This document shows positions 60,536 through 64,000 of a stretch of DNA of 64,000 nucleotides, piece after piece (position 1 is the first letter of the stretch; each line of letters starts with the position of its first letter). The stretch is taken from positions 78,246,778 to 78,310,777 of the forward strand of contig CM063504.1 of assembly GCA_032207245.1 (NCBI GenBank), written 5' to 3'. Position numbers and translations under genes: made by a program. A model generated the notes under the pieces. That model saw nothing but the letters and a program-made list of their open reading frames with translations. It was not told the DNA's origin and did no database searches. This DNA comes from Pardosa pseudoannulata (taxonomy: Eukaryota; Arthropoda; Arachnida; Araneae; Lycosidae).

Positions 60536-61740
60536 CATAGAAATGTTGTGAACATGAATTATCATTCTTTAATATATTTCATTCATTCACTCATTCTTTT
60601 ATTCATTTCATATATTAATTTGCTTCATTATACGTTGGTTTCAGATAAGCGTTTATGTAGATACGACTAATTTGGTCACTATGTGTTTTTTCTTACTGTA
60701 GACGTCAAGAGCCTAAGAACATTGGGTTATTACTTTCTGACAAATGGGTGACAGCTTGACAACATTAAGAACCTGTATAGGTGAATGTAAGGTATAGAAA
60801 AAGAACAAAGCATTTACATGACACTCTGATTTCAAACTTAAATATCTTGAAAACAAATATCGATAGAATGAGGCACAAAAGATATTTTTGTCGTTAAAGT
60901 TGTATAAAATTTATATGTAAGTTTTGAAGTAGTTAGAAAAGTTTTTACAAGATGGCGCTGCAATCACCTTAATGTGTAGAGCCTTTAACTGTCACTCAAA
61001 AGTCCAGACTGATCAGTTTCACCCTTTAAACTTGAAAGGAGATTATCTTTCGTAAATAAGCTGTCCAAATTATGTATTCTGTTAGACAATGTTTTCTTTT
61101 AGTTAGAACACAGACTTATGCCAACAAGACAAATATGTTTTAATGTTTCAACAACCAGGCATGAAGCGAAAGTCATTTAGAAGTATTCCAAACACAGCAT
61201 CATAGACAGTGGAGAATGGTGATCCTAGATGAACTGTAGTTGTTTTTGACAATGTTACTGCAATTTCTGAAATTATTCAGCTAAATCCAAACACATTAGC
61301 CAATTACTTCAGAACATTACAGCATTTAGAACATACTTAGAACATGACTCTGATATTGTGTTTTCTGTAGAAGTGGGGGTTTTCTATGGGGAACTAGGAG
61401 TCAAACAAAACATAAAAAGGTTTATGCCTTAAAAAACCCATAGAAAAGACAATAAAAATATATTATTTGAGTGGGTGACGTATAGTAGTAATACGCGTTA
61501 TGTCCTTAACCCAATATTTAATATATAAATTGAATTTGGCTTTTCGCCAACTTAAGTTTAAATCTTAAAGATAGGCATTAAAAATAAAGGAGAGGAGAAG
61601 TTATTAAATTAATGGATTTTATGGATATTAATATAATATTTAAAAATTTAATAGAAGACAATTGATTGAATTTTTTTAAAGATAAAAATTAATAAAAAAG
61701 GAGAAAACAAAAATGGACTAAAAAAGTAAGACGATTATGG
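60536..61740. other. Sequence without a recognised feature
   Basis: Slightly richer in short open stretches (60690-61400), but no motif or family could be assigned. Confidence 0.4.
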
Positions 61741-62100
61741 AGGATGGAACTCTGAGCTCCTCTTCTCGTTTCGGGATCCAGGTCTCTCTCTCTCTCTCTT
61801 CCATCCTGTCTGTTCGGATGAGAACCGCCAGTCTGGAAAGTTCATCAAAATTCCTTTTGCCTGGTGACACGGTGGAAAACCGCCAAGCGCAGGACTAAAA
61901 CATGCCAATGTGTGGAGTGGGGATATGTCATATCATGAAAAGGGCGAAATTATAAAACTATTGCAATGCAGCGCTCGCCAAGGAGAACACCAAGTGACGC
62001 TCCTGGTATGTGTGATGTCATCTGATTGAATATCCAGAGCGGCTTATGCGATAAAAAAATAGGTTTTTCGACTCACCAACGTGATAATTGGGAGCATGGC
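61741..62100. other. GC-richer island with (CT)n, unidentified
   Basis: Contains a (TC)8 run at 61784-61799, GTTCGGATGAGAACCGCC at 61812 and repeated CGCCA words. It shares the GTTCGGATGAG.ACC word with the island at 49.3 kb. No ORF. It may be an LTR or other repeat fragment. Confidence 0.35.
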
Positions 62101-62891
62101 AGGAAAGTTACAAACAGGGAATTTTTAAGGGAAGCTTATAGAATTAATGGAAACTAAATGGAACAGAATTAAAATTAACTAAATAAAACGTTATGACAAT
62201 GACAATAAATGTTACTGCTCACAGTGTCAACTGCTTGCAACTTTCGTAACAATTTCGAACTGCTGAATAAAATCTTTGCAGTTTTTAGAATAAGCACACC
62301 GTTTATTGAGTTCTTTATTCGATCTCTGTGTACGAGATATGTAATTTCGAAATCAGGGAGAAATTACAGGGAGTCATTACAGTTTCGCTATAACTGAGCA
62401 TCAAAACAATTAGTAGCTTTTCGACATTTCTAGCAGTACTCAAACGATTTTATAGATGTCAAAACATATTAGATGTATAGGTCCAAAATTATTGAGTGTA
62501 TTTCATGTTTAAAGAAAAAAAATGAGGTACGTAAATGTCTAGTATTTTCTTTGTTAGACAGCTTAAAACAGTTTTATACAAAAGTTTTGCTTTTACTTTG
62601 AAAACCTTATCTAGTCCAAAGAAGCAGTATTTCAGGTTTATCCTTGTGTCAGCCACCGTAAATGTCTGACTCGGGGATCTGAATTTACTCATGCAATAAA
62701 GTAAAAAGCACGCAGTAGACGGAAAGTGATTTTGTTCCCTTTTTTATCCAGATATGAATGTGCTCAATAATGTTAGACCACTTAATATATAAGAAGAAAA
62801 TGATACAATATAATAGACTACGCTTGATATAACTGATATTTCTGGCAATAAATGATTTCAGCAATAGTTAGTGAGTGTACAGGTTTAAAAA
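62101..62891. other. AT-rich sequence, nothing recognised
   Basis: ORFs of 62-67 codons on both strands look fortuitous. Confidence 0.45.
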
Positions 62892-62938
62892 AAACATATT
62901 AATGTTGGTTTTAAAATAAAATCAACATTAATATGTTT
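62892..62938. repeat. Near-perfect 47-bp hairpin palindrome
   Basis: Two 22-nt arms (AAACATATTAATGTTGGTTTTA and its inverse) flank a 3-nt AAA loop with a single non-identity that would pair as G-U in RNA. No known element was recognised around it. Confidence 0.85.
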
Positions 62939-63247
62939 ATGAAATTTTTATTTATAATTAGAAGTATATTTATCTATAAATTCAAATGACATCTTTCCAA
63001 TAAAAGCGTTTACTTTTTAGATATAAAATGGGAATTATATCCTCAATTTTATCGGGAACTAAACTTTTATCTCTAGTTATTTGATTTACTGAAAATAAAC
63101 AATTATGTTTAGCCTGCAAAAAAAAACGTCTCGATTTTCATCACATTAGTTTTCTGGGACAGTTTTCTTTGATGTTACAATGTCATAGTGACAGTTAATC
63201 ACAGTTTGAACACAACACGCCTTACAGTAACTTTACTAAGTATGCAG
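62939..63247. other. AT-rich sequence, nothing recognised
   Basis: No supported feature. Confidence 0.5.
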
Positions 63248-63417
63248 TATTGGTTTGGTGTTCTACAGTCAACTAATTTGCTACACGAGGGCTAATGAGA
63301 CCGGGACATACTGCTTACAGCCGATTTTGAACTGTTATAAACATCTATGCCATGAGAGGAATTCGAATCCCTTAACTCCGGTAATGAAGAGCAGTGATCT
63401 ACCATTAGGCCAGCTTT
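63248..63417 (-). mobile_element. tRNA-derived SINE, family 1, minus orientation
   Basis: On the minus strand: TGGCCTAATGGTAGATCACTG (A-box region), GGGATTCGAATTCC (B-box), ATGGCATAGATG, AAAATCGGCTGTAAGCAG, CCCTCGTGTAGCAAA and ACACCAAACCAATAC, in family order. Confidence 0.88.
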
Positions 63418-63439
63418 TAAAGAGGCATTTTTATTTTAA

Positions 63440-63735
63440 GTAAATGACATCCCCCATTGTTTCAAGAATTAATGCACCCATATAATTAAGTGTAGTTCTA
63501 ATGTTCAAATTTTAATTTAAGAATGATACTGTTCATGACATCCCCCATTATTTCAAGAATTCATGCACTCATATAATTAGCTGCAGTTCTAACGTTCAAA
63601 TATTAATTTAAGAATGATACTGTTCATGACATCCGAATGACATCCCCCATAACTTCAAGAACTCATGCACCCATATAATTAGCTGCAGTTTTAATGTTCA
63701 AATATTAATTTAAGAATGATACTGTTCTTTAGTCC
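63440..63735. repeat. Tandem repeat, ~91-102-bp unit, 3 copies
   Basis: GACATCCCCCAT starts units at 63447, 63538 and 63640, each with TTTCAAGAATTCATGCAC, CATATAATTAGCTGCAGTT and TTAAGAATGATACTGTTC. The third unit is preceded by an extra GACATCCGAAT. Confidence 0.93.
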
Positions 63736-64000
63736 TCTTAAAATTTTAGCTTTATTAATACCATTACTTAGCCACAAGTATTAACTTCTGACAGACTACA
63801 ATGCCTTTAAAATTTTTATTCATCTCATGTTATATTTAAAACTTATATAACATTTATTAGTGCACCTTATTTCGAATATACAAATAAGAAGAGGGGGAAC
63901 TAAGTGATGATTTATAATTGGTTCCAGAAGTGTTTTCTAAAATAATTGCATGAAAGTCTTATATTGATTGAAGCAGAGCTTAAAGTAAATATATTGTAAC
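63736..64000. other. AT-rich sequence, nothing recognised
   Basis: No supported feature up to the window edge. Confidence 0.5.

Overview
The window is strongly AT-rich eukaryotic DNA, almost all of it transposable elements, satellite-like tandem arrays and (AT)n microsatellites. No intact host protein-coding gene, rRNA operon, CRISPR array or bacterial-style operon is visible. The mix (Ty3/gypsy, mariner, maT/Tc1-like, piggyBac, pogo, hAT, tRNA-derived SINEs, a THAP-domain fragment and a DUF4817-like fragment) fits an arthropod, perhaps an arachnid such as a spider. The taxon is inference; nothing here proves it.

Layout. 1-6.6 kb: two long-period tandem arrays (~405 bp and ~300 bp units). 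8.0-11.1 kb: a 47-bp minisatellite, AAT-rich tracts and a small inverted repeat. 11.57-12.65 kb: a non-autonomous hAT element with an exact 8-bp target duplication. 14.3-14.8 kb: a probable LTR remnant. 15.53-21.04 kb: the only apparently intact genes, gag and pol of a Ty3/gypsy retrotransposon on the minus strand, with LTR blocks identical over 280 bp. 21.0-22.2 kb: (AT)n with a 70-bp spacer used three times. 22.3-26.8 kb: dispersed repeats, a SINE with target duplication, a second diverged LTR fragment and a degraded piggyBac transposase. 26.84-27.62 kb: 90-bp inverted arms around (AT)n. 27.54-37.06 kb: two direct copies of a ~4.5-kb segment. Each carries two different deleted piggyBac elements with TTAA sites and the start of a 227-bp tandem array; one copy has since taken a further retroposon insertion. 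38.2-46.8 kb: a pogo-like element, a SINE, a 313/236-bp repeat, a complete but dead mariner and a 297-bp array invaded by a TTAA MITE. 47-50 kb: a small histone-H2B-like ORF, a THAP-domain remnant and a ~150-bp repeat interrupted by a SINE. 50.6-52.3 kb: a ~390-bp array. 53.3-57.3 kb: the TTAA MITE in opposite orientation, a Tc1/mariner-like transposase remnant, a SINE, a small hAT-like MITE and a DUF4817-like fragment. 57.3-64 kb: mostly featureless AT-rich DNA with a diverged 355-bp repeat, SINE copies, a 47-bp hairpin and a ~95-bp tandem repeat.

How the parts interact: the gypsy element is the only plausible autonomous, recently active unit. The DNA transposons are non-autonomous or broken. 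Several tandem arrays contain transposon ends or were invaded by transposons, so the window is a layered record of insertion, duplication and array growth rather than a functional gene neighbourhood. No clearly new biological system was found. The most unusual items are the tRNA-like module in the gypsy LTR, the asymmetric 3' LTR, the SR-like Gag tail, and the 227-bp array whose units carry a piggyBac terminus plus TTAA.
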